A stretch of DNA of 64,000 bases from Halohasta litchfieldiae (GCF_002788215.1 NZ_CP024845.1:2480001-2544000); one strand, 5' to 3'. Shown: positions 45,753 through 54,275, counted from the stretch's first letter. Translations and numbers: made by a program. Notes: generated by a model from the sequence alone, not told the origin.

Positions 45753-46700
45753 CTACAGTACGGTACCGGACTGGAGCAGCAAGATCAGCCCAGTCAACGT
45801 TACTGTACTAGCTAGTGTACTAACAAGAATCGTCGTGCTGACGTAGTCGGCAGCTGACAGACCCACACTTTTGTCACCGAACTCAATTGTGAGTATCAGT
45901 GGTGTGATAGCTGCGGGCATTGCACACTCTAGGATAAACACACGACCGACAGTCCCAGTGAGACCGAGCGCTAACGCAACTCCGATAGCAATAATCGGGG
46001 CGACTAGCAATTTTAGCGTCGTCGCCGGAAGTACTCGCTGTACAGTCCCCTTCCCGGTTGAGCCTGCAAGCTGAATACCGAGCAACAACAACATCACAGG
46101 AATCGCCGCGTCACCGGTGAGTTTGATTGTCTGCATGAGCGCGGTATCGGTCGGTGGTGCGATCTCAAATACACGGATGATTCCGGCGGCGACGACGGCA
46201 TACACAAGCGGGAGACGAAACACTGCGCCGACAGCACTTCGTATTGACCCGGTCTGCCCACGAGAGGCGATGTAGACTCCGAGTGTGTACATCAAAATCG
46301 ACTGGACAGCGATATAGAGGACAGCCGTGCTTCGACCGACCGCACCAAAGGCAAACGCCGAGAGTGGAATCCCGTAGTTGCCCGCATTGGCGAAGCTGGT
46401 CGATAGCACGAACGCACCAAGAATTGGCTCTTTCTCGCCGATCAAATGACCGGTTCCTACTGCGAGCACAACAACAACGACAGTGAAGATCACGACACCA
46501 GTGAACAATCGGGCAACAGTCGATCCCTTGATTGGTGTTGTTACTAGGCTATGGAAAACCAGCGCTGGAGTCAGCACGTAGATGGTAATCGTTGAAAGAG
46601 GGTCGACTTCGATATCACGAGTATAGCCGAGAATCATACCAATACCCGCAACCGAAACGACAGGGAGAATGGCCGAAGTTAACACTGAAAGCAGTGACAC
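45753..46700 (-). CDS. AEC-family transporter (auxin efflux carrier-like)
   Basis: The 315-residue membrane protein has about ten helices in two halves. It shows the AEC pattern: GIGMILGYTRDIEVDPLS at the N-terminus, STSFANAGNYGIPLSAFAFG in the middle and ECAMPAAITPLILTIEFG in the second half. AEC carriers move organic anions such as malate or other metabolites. The start is GTG at 46700, with no upstream ATG in frame after the TATA element at 46771-46780, leaving a leader of about 45 nt. It lies at the end of the urate gene block and might serve it, but the substrate is unknown. Confidence 0.85.
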   Translation of the reverse strand: MSLLSVLTSAILPVVSVAGIGMILGYTRDIEVDPLSTITIYVLTPALVFHSLVTTPIKGSTVARLFTGVVIFTVVVVVLAVGTGHLIGEKEPILGAFVLSTSFANAGNYGIPLSAFAFGAVGRSTAVLYIAVQSILMYTLGVYIASRGQTGSIRSAVGAVFRLPLVYAVVAAGIIRVFEIAPPTDTALMQTIKLTGDAAIPVMLLLLGIQLAGSTGKGTVQRVLPATTLKLLVAPIIAIGVALALGLTGTVGRVFILECAMPAAITPLILTIEFGDKSVGLSAADYVSTTILVSTLASTVTLTGLILLLQSGTVL

Positions 46701-46844
46701 AATTAAAACGAGCAGTGGATTGGAGTCAATAGTTTCGGTCCTGCTCTTCTGTTTCCTGTAACTATGTGCGGTATATATGCTTGCAGTCTTGTCCGTTTGT
46801 TTTGGAATTGCCGTGACAATCTCATTGACACAAAACTGAATCCG

Positions 46845-47264
46845 TTAGTCGACCACTCGGAGCGTCACATCAAGCACACCCTCCTGCAGTGTTCGCTCTT
46901 CGATTGCAGCGAGCGCGTCACGTGGTGTTTCGAGTGTTGCAAAATGATTGCCAGCGAGTTCACCGGCCGGGCTTTTGAAACAGGTCGGTCCACACGGGAC
47001 GAGAATTTCCTGTTCGTTCCGGTACCCCGGGTACAACAGCAGGTCCCCATAGGACGGATAGACCGTATGGTTCTCACGTGGGATCTCCGGAAGATCGATC
47101 TCGTCGATGTTGATCCATGTTGCGTGACCACTCCACCGAACATGCATCAGTTCGGTATGTAGGGGAGCCAGTTCCCGCACAGCCTCGACCGATTCCGGAG
47201 CGGCCTCGGGCAGGAACGTCGATGATAACACGTCTCCGTCGACAACTAGTTCGAGATCACTCAC
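46845..47264 (-). CDS. DUF3830-family protein
   Basis: The 139-residue beta-rich protein matches DUF3830 (cyclophilin-like fold): HTELMHVRWSGHATWINID, NHTVYPSYGDLLLYPGYRN, EILVPCGPTCFKSPAGELAGN and a helical end. The family's biochemical role is unknown; members are often encoded beside amidohydrolases and M20 peptidases. Here it is the last gene of the urate operon. The start is GTG at 47264 with GGAGAG a few bases upstream, and a 39-codon ORF ends within this start (GTGA overlap). Confidence 0.85.
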   Translation of the reverse strand: MSDLELVVDGDVLSSTFLPEAAPESVEAVRELAPLHTELMHVRWSGHATWINIDEIDLPEIPRENHTVYPSYGDLLLYPGYRNEQEILVPCGPTCFKSPAGELAGNHFATLETPRDALAAIEERTLQEGVLDVTLRVVD

Positions 47265-47380
47265 TGTCCGACTCTCCTGTCCATTGTGGGGCCAGTCGAG
47301 GAGTAGTCGATAACAGTGCTGTCTCCGCTATGGTTCGAATGTGGCTGTGGTATCGTCTCATTGGTTGTGTTTCGTAACAT
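47261..47380 (-). CDS. Possible 39-residue protein coupled to the DUF3830 gene
   Basis: ATG at 47380 lies 1 nt after the stop of the M20 hydrolase gene (TGATATG), and the stop overlaps the GTG start of the DUF3830 gene (GTGA). It therefore fills the gap completely. The peptide starts MLRNTTNETIPQPHSNHSGD; it is polar, with no hydrophobic segment and few acidic residues. Tight spacing on both sides is the only evidence, and chance is possible in GC-rich DNA. Confidence 0.35.
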   Translation of the reverse strand: MLRNTTNETIPQPHSNHSGDSTVIDYSSTGPTMDRRVGQ

Positions 47381-47381
47381 A

Positions 47382-48653
47382 TCATGTGTCAGCACCGTTG
47401 GTAGCGAGTGAGTAGAGTGCTTCTGTGAGTACTTCGGTCGCAGCAGCACAGTCCCACCAGTCGGTCCATTCGAGGGGGTTGTGTGAATGTCCACCCCGAG
47501 ATGGAGCAAACAACAAGCCTGCGTCGGTCGCGGTGGCGATCTGCATTGTATCATGTCCTGCCCCCGAATGAACGTCGACAGTTTCGATACCCAAAGCATC
47601 CCCTGCGTCGTGTAACGCAGCACGACAACTTGGTGCCATATCGGCGGGCGACACGTCGTACGAGCAGTCGAGCGTTGTCTCGACGCCGCGGTCGGCTTCG
47701 AGAGCTTCGAGTTTCGACTCGGCACGGTCGACGAGTCGATCGATCACTGATTGATTGACAGCACGGATGTCGACGCTGAATTCGACTTGGCCCGGGACGA
47801 CGTTGACCGCACCCGGATCAACGGAGAGTTCGCCGACAGTTGCGACGGCCGTTGGGTCCGTTTCAGCGGCAGCCTGTGCCGCCTGTTCGACCGCGAGAAC
47901 AAACTCACTGGCGGCCGCAAGCGCGTCCGTTCGATCCGCCATCGACGTTGATCCGGTGTGTTCTGGCGTCCCTTCGATGGTCCCGTGGAGCCTCGTAGTC
48001 CCGTTAATTGTCGTCACGACCCCAGCCGAAACGTCCAACTGTTCGAGCCGCTGGCTCTGTTCGACGTGGAGTTCCAGCCATGCGTGCCAGTCGGTCGCGT
48101 CGAGACGTCCCTCGCCGTGGAAGCCGATATCCTCCAACGCCTCACGAAGCGTCTCCGTGCCGTCCGACAGTTCGAGCGCCGTGGCGATGTCAAGCAGGCC
48201 AGCGGCAACCGACGATCCGAGCACCCCGTCAGCGAATCGTGTCCCCTCCTCACCAGTAAAACAGACGACTTGGATCGGTCTTGTCGTGGATACGTCGGCG
48301 TCTTGGAGCGCCCGGACGGCTTCGAGAGCCGCGTAGACTCCGAGTGGGCCGTCGAAGATGCCACCGTTCGGAACGGAGTCGAGGTGACTCCCAACAGCAA
48401 CCGGTGGAGCCTCGGGATCGCACCCCTCGGGCAGCCACGTTCCGGTGATATTGCCGACAGCATCGGTGTCGACGGTCAGATCCGCAAAGATCAATCGCTC
48501 GACGAGGCTTTCACGGGCCTGCTGGTTCGGCGTGGTCCCCGGCAGCACCGTTCGGCCGCGCCCGTTTTCGGTCGCGATAGTGCCGAACTGTGCGTTGCGC
48601 TCGATATCTTGCTGGAGTCGGTCACCATCAACCGGAAACCGAGATTCGGTCAT
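47382..48653 (-). CDS. M20-family amidohydrolase, allantoate amidohydrolase-like
   Basis: The 423-residue zinc-dependent hydrolase has AVGSHLDSVPNGGIFDGPLG (His-x-Asp and second Asp ligands), VVCFTGEEGTRFADGVLGS (Glu-Glu), LELHVEQSQRLEQLDV (His) and HSGAGHDTMQIA (His). This is the allantoate amidohydrolase / N-carbamoyl-amino-acid hydrolase branch. Alongside uricase, HIU hydrolase and OHCU decarboxylase genes, hydrolysis of allantoate to ureidoglycine or ureidoglycolate with ammonia release is the likely reaction. All metal ligands are present. It is the third enzyme gene of the operon and follows the HIU hydrolase gene by 108 nt. Confidence 0.87.
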   Translation of the reverse strand: MTESRFPVDGDRLQQDIERNAQFGTIATENGRGRTVLPGTTPNQQARESLVERLIFADLTVDTDAVGNITGTWLPEGCDPEAPPVAVGSHLDSVPNGGIFDGPLGVYAALEAVRALQDADVSTTRPIQVVCFTGEEGTRFADGVLGSSVAAGLLDIATALELSDGTETLREALEDIGFHGEGRLDATDWHAWLELHVEQSQRLEQLDVSAGVVTTINGTTRLHGTIEGTPEHTGSTSMADRTDALAAASEFVLAVEQAAQAAAETDPTAVATVGELSVDPGAVNVVPGQVEFSVDIRAVNQSVIDRLVDRAESKLEALEADRGVETTLDCSYDVSPADMAPSCRAALHDAGDALGIETVDVHSGAGHDTMQIATATDAGLLFAPSRGGHSHNPLEWTDWWDCAAATEVLTEALYSLATNGADT

Positions 48654-48748
48654 CAGTCGACGTCCTCGTCTGCGGCGGCTATCGCCTGCCGATTGGTTAG
48701 GTATCTGTTAATATTTACACACCAGACACGGAGTCTGAAAGGTATCAT
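48653..48748 (-). CDS. Possible 31-residue ORF coupled to the M20 hydrolase gene
   Basis: ATG at 48748 is 13 nt after the HIU hydrolase stop, and the stop overlaps the M20 hydrolase ATG as TGATG. The peptide starts MIPFRLRVWCVNINRYLTNR and ends in an Asp-rich stretch. A TATA-like AAATATTA lies inside it (around 48712), so the segment could instead be a promoter region. Support is positional only. Confidence 0.25.
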   Translation of the reverse strand: MIPFRLRVWCVNINRYLTNRQAIAAADEDVD

Positions 48749-48761
48749 AGGAGCCAACGGT

Positions 48762-49112
48762 TCAGCTTCCTCGATAGGTTGTGTACCCGCCGGGAGACAA
48801 CAACAGCGGGACGTGATAGTGGTCGTTGGCATCGTCGATAACAAATCGGACCGGGACTGTCTCCAAGAACGTCGACCCCGAGGGCCCCTGTCGATAGTAG
48901 GCTCCAACATCGAAGAGCAGTTGATATGTGCCGGCCTCCATTTGGGATTCGGTCAACAGCGGCTCATTGAGTCGACCATCATCGTTGGTAGTTCCCTGAG
49001 CGATCGTCTCGGCTGGTCCGTCGCCGTCCAGTCGCTGTAGTGTCACCTCGACACCTTCAGCAGGGCCCTCTCGGCCCGTGTCGAGGACGTGTGTTGTTAG
49101 TTCGGCACTCAT
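48762..49112 (-). CDS. uraH: 5-Hydroxyisourate hydrolase (transthyretin-related)
   Basis: The 116-residue protein begins with LTTHVLDTGREGPAEG (active-site His), has the conserved core EPLLTESQMEAGTYQLLFD and HYHVPLLLSPGGY, and ends with the diagnostic YRGS. It hydrolyses 5-hydroxyisourate to OHCU. It overlaps the urate oxidase stop by 4 nt, directly coupling production and removal of the unstable intermediate. Length and motifs are normal. Confidence 0.95.
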   Translation of the reverse strand: MSAELTTHVLDTGREGPAEGVEVTLQRLDGDGPAETIAQGTTNDDGRLNEPLLTESQMEAGTYQLLFDVGAYYRQGPSGSTFLETVPVRFVIDDANDHYHVPLLLSPGGYTTYRGS

Positions 49113-50077
49113 GCTGTGTCCTCCTCGTCGAGGTCGCTACGGTCCATCGAGAACTGCTGGAAGCCGGTCGGTCGCGGCGGTTCTCGCAGCACCTTCCCGT
49201 CCCCGTCCAGATCGTCGCGCTCTTTGATCCATGTTCGATTGTTCGCCTCAAAGCTGACCGATTCGAGTTGAGGGTAGCGTTCGAGAATCCGAAGCCCGGT
49301 CTGATAGATCAGCTCTTGAATCGAGTTTACGTCGAGTTCGTGGAAGACGGTCTGTACAATATCGCGTACCTGCTCGGCAGGAACGTAGCGCTGTGGGTCG
49401 TCTCCGAGCGCGTCGACCGAATCGGCGTATGTCCAGAAGATATCCATCGCGACGTAGAGCGTTCGATTCTCTCGTTCTGGAAGGGTCGTATACTCGTCGT
49501 CGACGTAGCCGACGAACGAATTATCTTTGACTTTGACGAGTTCGATTCCGGTGACACCGCTTCGATGGTTCTCGATGGCTGATCCGTCATCGCCCCGAGT
49601 CAGATAGAGTTCTCCGAACGCCGACTCGCCATGGGAGACACCGAAGACGAGATCACTGGCCTCGAACGCATCGTTTTCAGGAACGGGTTGCTCGTCGAAG
49701 GGGAGTTCGTCGGCAGACATCTGTACAGCATCCACCTGCGAGTAGGTCTCCAGAAACAGCGACCCCACGAAGTGGAGGAAGCCCTCGACTGTCGCACCGT
49801 CGTACTCTCCCGCGTGGTGGAGTACAAAGTTCTTCATCGAGTCCGTTGCAACGACCATACTGTTGTCGCCATCGCTGAACGACGGCAGGAACTCCTCGCC
49901 TTCGACCTGCATACGGAGTTCTAATCCGAACAGTATGTTGTTTCGGCCATCGAAATCAGACTCCGGAATCGTCCGAACGTCCTCCAATGGGGTCCCGTAC
50001 GTCCGATAGACGGCGACTTTCTCTTTGCCGTAGTTCATCGTCCGCTCGTCAGCGTTTGACAGTTCACTTTCGCTCAT
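49109..50077 (-). CDS. Urate oxidase (uricase)
   Basis: The 322-residue protein starts with MNYGKEKVAVYRTYG-type strand (catalytic Lys region) and has MVVATDSMKNFVLHHAGEY (Thr-Asp and Asn of the active site). The C-terminal part includes YPQLESVSFEANNRTWIKE and a substrate-binding VNSIQELIYQTGLRILERYP. It is the cofactor-free tunnelling-fold uricase that oxidises urate to 5-hydroxyisourate with H2O2 release. GGAGGA lies 12 nt before the ATG, an unusually clear ribosome-binding site for a haloarchaeon. A 29-codon ORF overlaps the start by 4 nt. Confidence 0.95.
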   Translation of the reverse strand: MSESELSNADERTMNYGKEKVAVYRTYGTPLEDVRTIPESDFDGRNNILFGLELRMQVEGEEFLPSFSDGDNSMVVATDSMKNFVLHHAGEYDGATVEGFLHFVGSLFLETYSQVDAVQMSADELPFDEQPVPENDAFEASDLVFGVSHGESAFGELYLTRGDDGSAIENHRSGVTGIELVKVKDNSFVGYVDDEYTTLPERENRTLYVAMDIFWTYADSVDALGDDPQRYVPAEQVRDIVQTVFHELDVNSIQELIYQTGLRILERYPQLESVSFEANNRTWIKERDDLDGDGKVLREPPRPTGFQQFSMDRSDLDEEDTA

Positions 50078-50163
50078 TGGGTTGCCGTTCCTCCTGACAC
50101 AACGTTAGAAGCCTCTCGTTCTTGATCCCACAGTCCGTCTACCCGATTTCCTAACTCTCGCAT
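50074..50163 (-). CDS. Leaderless 29-residue ORF coupled to urate oxidase
   Basis: ATG at 50163 is 28 nt downstream of a strong TATA element (50188-50195), exactly where a leaderless transcript would begin. The stop overlaps the uricase start as ATGA, and the uricase GGAGGA site lies inside it. The peptide begins MRELGNRVDGLWDQEREASN and has haloarchaeal-like acidic composition. Ribosomes entering on the leaderless ATG would be delivered to uricase by termination-reinitiation. Whether the peptide itself has a function is unknown. Confidence 0.55.
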   Translation of the reverse strand: MRELGNRVDGLWDQEREASNVVSGGTATQ

Positions 50164-50187
50164 CGTTCACCTCTCACTGCCACTGGC

Positions 50188-50195
50188 TATATAAA
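50188..50195 (-). promoter_or_regulatory. TATA element of the urate oxidase operon
   Basis: TTTATATA (minus strand) is centred 28 nt before the 29-codon ORF and about 115 nt before the uricase ATG. It is the best TATA match in the region and implies transcription starting at 50163. Confidence 0.6.
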
Positions 50196-50240
50196 GTATC
50201 TTTTCACTGGCAAAATATCAACAATCGTCCGATGATTGGT

Positions 50241-50385
50241 GACACAACATACAGAAAACTAAAATATGTGTTCGGCTTTGGCCGCTTGTCCTCAGTTCCG
50301 AAACCCGTTGGTTCCGGTTTTACGACCTCTAATTTCGAATATCAGAGAACGAGCCGTTGGACGTGCCTGCAGACGTGTGCCACAC
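50241..50385. promoter_or_regulatory. Candidate operators upstream of the urate operon
   Basis: GACACAAC occurs at 50241-50248 and a perfect palindrome GTGTG-C-CACAC at 50375-50385, between the urate operon promoter and the end of the OHCU decarboxylase gene. The GACACAAC octamer recurs in three other intergenic or leader positions of the locus. Regulatory function is inferred. Confidence 0.35.
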
Positions 50386-50404
50386 ACCACACATCCGGAG
50401 GCCG

Positions 50405-50908
50405 TTACGATGTCAGTAGTTCGTCGAGCCGCAACCGTGCGATCTCGTGTACTTCGTCTAAGGCTGTCTGGAACTCTTTGGACTCCGAATTGTCGACTCG
50501 GTCCTCCATTGTCGCTTGAATCACATCCGGAGACGCACCTTTCACCGCCATGATGAACGGGAAGCCGAAGGTGTCACGGTATGTTTCGTTCAGCCGCTGA
50601 AACGCCTCGTACTGCTCTCGGGAGAGTTGGTCAAGGCCAGCCGAGGCCTGCTCCTCGCGCGAGGCGTCGGTCATTTCGGTTTGCTCTCCGAGGTCAGGGT
50701 GGGCCTGTAACAGTTCGAGCTGGTTGTCGTGTGAGGCGTTCTGTACAGCCTGTCTCATGCTCTCGTGGACGGCCTCGATAGAGTCGAACGGTCGGTCCGA
50801 AGCGGCTCGCTCGGCTACCCAAGGAGATGTTTCATATACACTTTCTAGGGTATCGACGAATGATGTCTTGTCCATCCCATTGAGGGCTTGGACTGTGAGT
50901 TCAGCCAT
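50405..50908 (-). CDS. uraD: OHCU decarboxylase
   Basis: The 167-residue all-helical protein has the family motifs LLQAHPDLG (catalytic His), a helical LDQLSREQYEAFQRLNETY and FGFPFIMAVKGAS, and a C-terminal EVHEIARLRLDELL. It converts 2-oxo-4-hydroxy-4-carboxy-5-ureidoimidazoline to S-allantoin. It has its own A/T-rich promoter about 29 nt upstream and is separated from the uricase promoter by 241 nt, so it forms a second transcription unit divergent from the nucleobase permease gene. Confidence 0.94.
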   Translation of the reverse strand: MAELTVQALNGMDKTSFVDTLESVYETSPWVAERAASDRPFDSIEAVHESMRQAVQNASHDNQLELLQAHPDLGEQTEMTDASREEQASAGLDQLSREQYEAFQRLNETYRDTFGFPFIMAVKGASPDVIQATMEDRVDNSESKEFQTALDEVHEIARLRLDELLTS

Positions 50909-51151
50909 CCTCTCGGCATTCTATCCGGCCGTTAGTTAAATTACTCCTCCCTATTACCGACACACAATTCACACAGGTAGTTCGGTTCTGTTGATCACTG
51001 TTGTTCAGGCCGATACCGACACAACATATTCTAATTGAACTAATCCCAACTGCTGTTACTACCCTCTGTCGTAGATTTTGGAACTATATTTGGCATATAT
51101 CTTGTCGAGAAAAAATTTTAAGTTTAGTCACCTCTCTTTCACTTACGAATC
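50909..51151. promoter_or_regulatory. Divergent promoter region between uraD and the NCS2 permease gene
   Basis: This 243-nt, A/T-rich spacer carries TATA-like elements for both genes (AATTTAACTA on the minus strand near 50937; TTTAAGTT at 51117-51124 on the plus strand). A direct repeat TACCGACACA-like occurs twice about 55 nt apart, and the second copy continues as GACACAAC (51018-51025). It is a likely site for pathway control; no regulator gene is visible next to it. Confidence 0.45.
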
Positions 51152-52522
51152 ATGTCCAATAATAGCGGTGATGAGATTAGAATCAACTACGGTATTGAAG
51201 AAAAGCCTCCGCTTCCGAAATCAATACTCCTTGGATTACAACATGTGTCAGTTATGATTGTCCCCTCAACTGCGGTCGCATTCATTGTTGCGGGGGCTGC
51301 TGGGCTAGGGGCTAGCGATACAACGTTTTTGGTACAGATGGCCATCCTCTTTGCAGGAGTTGCAACCCTCGTTCAGGCCTATACCGTCGGACCTATTGGT
51401 GCCAAGCTACCGATCGTAATGGGAACGAGTTTTGCCTTCGTCGGTGCGATGAGCTCGATTGGCGCAAGTTCCGGCCTGGACGTCGTCTTCGGTTCAATTC
51501 TGATTGCAGCCTTTGTGGTTCCCTTCCTCCTCGGTTGGCAGTTTAACCGACTCGAATCGTTTTTCCCTCCACTCGTCACCGGCCTGATTGTGATTATCAT
51601 CGGTCTGTATCTCATTCCGGTCGGCATGGAGTACTCTGCAGGTGGCGTTGGAGCTGCAGACTTCGGCTCAATGCAAAACCTCGGACTTGCCTCGTTAGTT
51701 CTCGCCATTGCGGTCCTTTTTAATCTGTTTTTAACTGGTATCTGGCGCATACTAAGTATCATTGTCGGAATCAGTGTTGGTTACATTACTGCAGTCGCTT
51801 TCGGCGTCGTTGACTTCACACCGGTGTACGAGGCTGCATGGGTCGCCGTGCCGACGCCAGGACGGTTTGGATTTAGCTTTGAGGCAATCCCACTCCTTAC
51901 GTTCATGTTTCTTTTCTTAGTGTCAGGGATGGAAACAATCGGAGATATGTCCGGTATTACCGCCGCAGAAGGCCGGAATCCAACCAAAACAGAATTCCGT
52001 GGTGGCATCTTCGCGGACGGATTCATCAGTGCTATCGGGGCCATCTTCGGATCGTTCCCACAGACTTCGTTCTCACAGAACGTTGGCATTATCAACTTTA
52101 CTGGCGTGATGAGTCGACACATTGTCGGTATCGGAGGCTTCATTCTCGTTGGGCTCGGACTCATTCCTAAATTCGGGGCCATTGTGACGACAATCCCTGC
52201 GTCGGTGTTTGGTGGAGCCGTATTAGTAATGGTCGGGATGGTTGCTGCAAGCGGTATGCGCCTGCTCTTTTTAAATATCGAGATGAACCGGCGCAACATG
52301 GTTATTATTGCGACCTCACTCGGTCTCGGGCTGGGTATCGCAACTGTTCCTGATGCACTTTCGGGGCTACCTGCTGGGGCACAGACGCTCTTCGGGGAGC
52401 CGGTTATTATGACGGGTCTCGGAGCATTACTACTGAATACGTTTGTTCCCGGCAGTTCCAGTCCGTTGTTTGATTCTGCTGACCCCGTTTCGTCGACTCT
52501 GAAACCAACAGACGACGACTGA
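51152..52522 (+). CDS. NCS2-family nucleobase (urate/xanthine/uracil) permease
   Basis: The 456-residue membrane protein has about 14 segments and follows the NCS2 pattern: GIEEKPPLPKSILLGLQHV near the N-terminus, a QxH-type QH in the first helix, GSFPQTSFSQNVGIINFTGV (the conserved NQ/N signature region) and a late LNTFVPGSSSP. The genomic setting beside urate catabolic genes argues for urate or xanthine uptake rather than uracil. Key motifs are intact. It is expressed from the divergent promoter shared with uraD. Confidence 0.9.
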   Translation: MSNNSGDEIRINYGIEEKPPLPKSILLGLQHVSVMIVPSTAVAFIVAGAAGLGASDTTFLVQMAILFAGVATLVQAYTVGPIGAKLPIVMGTSFAFVGAMSSIGASSGLDVVFGSILIAAFVVPFLLGWQFNRLESFFPPLVTGLIVIIIGLYLIPVGMEYSAGGVGAADFGSMQNLGLASLVLAIAVLFNLFLTGIWRILSIIVGISVGYITAVAFGVVDFTPVYEAAWVAVPTPGRFGFSFEAIPLLTFMFLFLVSGMETIGDMSGITAAEGRNPTKTEFRGGIFADGFISAIGAIFGSFPQTSFSQNVGIINFTGVMSRHIVGIGGFILVGLGLIPKFGAIVTTIPASVFGGAVLVMVGMVAASGMRLLFLNIEMNRRNMVIIATSLGLGLGIATVPDALSGLPAGAQTLFGEPVIMTGLGALLLNTFVPGSSSPLFDSADPVSSTLKPTDDD

Positions 52523-52652
52523 TCCAGCACATCAACCGACCACTGAGAGTACAGTAATTTGTTGCGTGGTCCGGCAGTCGACCCGCGGTCGGATCAGTCG
52601 GACACATCAGACGGCATGTGCAGACGTTCGGTGTCTGTGTGGCAATTTCAGG

Positions 52653-52660
52653 TTATAAAT
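52653..52660 (+). promoter_or_regulatory. TATA element before the allantoinase-like gene
   Basis: TTATAAAT is centred about 28 nt before an ATG at 52685 that opens a 60-codon ORF leading into the amidohydrolase gene. TGTGTGGCAA, a motif seen elsewhere in the locus, lies just upstream (52637-52645). Confidence 0.5.
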
Positions 52661-52684
52661 ACACGTAGCATGGGATATCTCACA

Positions 52685-52867
52685 ATGAACGCTAATCACC
52701 AAAACAGCCTCATAGATTGGCAGTTCGATTCTATCGGCTATACACAACCGAAGAGGCTTGATCGCACTATACCCGCATCAACTACTCGTCTGGACACAAC
52801 TAAGAGATTGTCCCGACTCAAAATTCGGATGAACGATTTCCCCAGCCTATGCGAGAACGATCGGTAA
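52685..52867 (+). CDS. Possible 60-residue leader ORF coupled to the allantoinase-like gene
   Basis: A leaderless ATG is positioned about 28 nt after a TATA box, and the stop overlaps the next start as TAATG. The peptide begins MNANHQNSLIDWQFDSIG and its second half is Arg/Lys-rich, unlike typical haloarchaeal proteins, so it may be a fortuitous frame in a long leader. GACACAAC (52793-52800) lies within it. The tiling with promoter and downstream start is the evidence. Confidence 0.35.
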   Translation: MNANHQNSLIDWQFDSIGYTQPKRLDRTIPASTTRLDTTKRLSRLKIRMNDFPSLCENDR

Positions 52868-54243
52868 TGGCACCGATAGAGACGCTCATCACCAGCGGCA
52901 CAGTTGTAACTGCAGACTCGATGTTTGATGCAACTGTCGGTATCGACGACGGAACGATCGTCGGCGTCGGCGACGAACGGGCGCTGCCGACGGCTGACCG
53001 ACGAATCGACGTTGGCGGTAACCTCGTACTCCCGGGAGTAGTCGACCCCCACACTCACCTCGCGGGGTATAACTCGATCGACTCCTACGAAACAGGGACC
53101 GCAGCGGCCGCCGTGGGTGGCGTCACCAGCCTCCTAACGTTCGCATGGCAGGGATGGGATGACGGCGAGTGGGACGAAGACGGGACCCTCTGGGGAGCTG
53201 TCGAACGCCACAAAGACGGCGCATTCCCGCTGATCGACTGTGGGCAACACCCCGTGATTACTCAGGAGACGCCCGAAGTACTCGACGAATTCCCAGCGCT
53301 CGTTGAGGCGGGGGTCACCTCGTTTAAGATGTTCACGACTGACGACATCCGGCTCTCCAACGGGTTCATCGGCGAGGTGTTCGACCGACTCGCCGAACTC
53401 GGTGCGGTCGGCATGGTTCACACCGAAGACTACTCCGTGTGCACCGAGCGGACGAAGGCGGTAAAATCGGACCCTTCGGGCGAGTCGACATCGGCCTACC
53501 CCCAGTCGCGGCCGGACTACGCCGAGGCGATGGCGGCTGGAGCGGCTGCTCGACTCGCCGTCGCGGCCGACGCGAAGTATTACGGCGTCCACACGACCTC
53601 AAAGGCAGCAGCCGATGCTATCGCCTCGGTCCGAACTGACGGTTCGAACGTCAGGGCCGAAACGTGTACACACTATACCGCGCTCGACGACTCCACCTAC
53701 GGCCGCCTTGGAAACCGCGCGATCATGGCACCGCCGCTGCGGACGCAGGACGATATCAACGCATTGTTCGACCGATTCCGCGACGGGACGCTTTCGGTTG
53801 TCTCGACCGACCACGTCGCACTCCCCACCAGCCGAAAAGAGGGCGGCCCTTGGTGGGAGAGCGCCTTCGGCGTCAACAGCCTCCAGACAAGCCTGCCGGT
53901 CTTCCACGACGAAGCCGTGAATCGGCGCGGCCTCTCGTATCCCTCGCTTGTCCGGCTCATGTGTACTACGCCAGCCCGCACGTTCGGACTCCCCTCAAAG
54001 GGGCGGATCGAACCGGGTGCCGACGCCGATCTCGTGGTGTTCGATCCCGGCGAGACCTATACGATCAACGCAGCCCAGAACCACTCGAATGCGGACTATT
54101 CGATCTACGATGGCCGTGAAGTGACTGGACGAGTGAAAAAAACGTTCGTCCGCGGTACACTGGTCGCCGACAGCGGTGAGATCGTTGCCGAACCGGGACA
54201 CGGACAGTTCCTCAGTCGTGTCGTTCCTGATTGGGATCAGTAA
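52867..54243 (+). CDS. Cyclic amidohydrolase, allantoinase/dihydropyrimidinase-like
   Basis: The 458-residue product is counted from MAPIETLITSG. The alternative ATG at 52849 adds six basic residues. The binuclear metal ligands are all visible: VVDPHTHLAG (two His), TSFKMFTTDD (carboxylated Lys), MVHTEDYSV (His), GVHTTSKAA (His) and VVSTDHVAL (Asp). This is the hydantoinase/allantoinase family. In this locus hydrolysis of allantoin to allantoate is the expected reaction and fills the step between OHCU decarboxylase and the M20 enzyme. Sequence alone does not exclude dihydropyrimidinase or hydantoinase activity. Confidence 0.87.
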   Translation: MAPIETLITSGTVVTADSMFDATVGIDDGTIVGVGDERALPTADRRIDVGGNLVLPGVVDPHTHLAGYNSIDSYETGTAAAAVGGVTSLLTFAWQGWDDGEWDEDGTLWGAVERHKDGAFPLIDCGQHPVITQETPEVLDEFPALVEAGVTSFKMFTTDDIRLSNGFIGEVFDRLAELGAVGMVHTEDYSVCTERTKAVKSDPSGESTSAYPQSRPDYAEAMAAGAAARLAVAADAKYYGVHTTSKAAADAIASVRTDGSNVRAETCTHYTALDDSTYGRLGNRAIMAPPLRTQDDINALFDRFRDGTLSVVSTDHVALPTSRKEGGPWWESAFGVNSLQTSLPVFHDEAVNRRGLSYPSLVRLMCTTPARTFGLPSKGRIEPGADADLVVFDPGETYTINAAQNHSNADYSIYDGREVTGRVKKTFVRGTLVADSGEIVAEPGHGQFLSRVVPDWDQ

Positions 54244-54275
54244 GCAAAGCCAAAACCGCGGCGAAATCCCCCGGT

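Noticed and set aside
45658-45846. 62-codon open frame after the IS element
   Set aside because: Most of it is antisense to the end of the AEC transporter and it has no recognisable content.
47320-47345. GGTTCGAAT, resembling a tRNA T-loop
   Set aside because: No acceptor stem, D-arm or anticodon arm can be folded around it.
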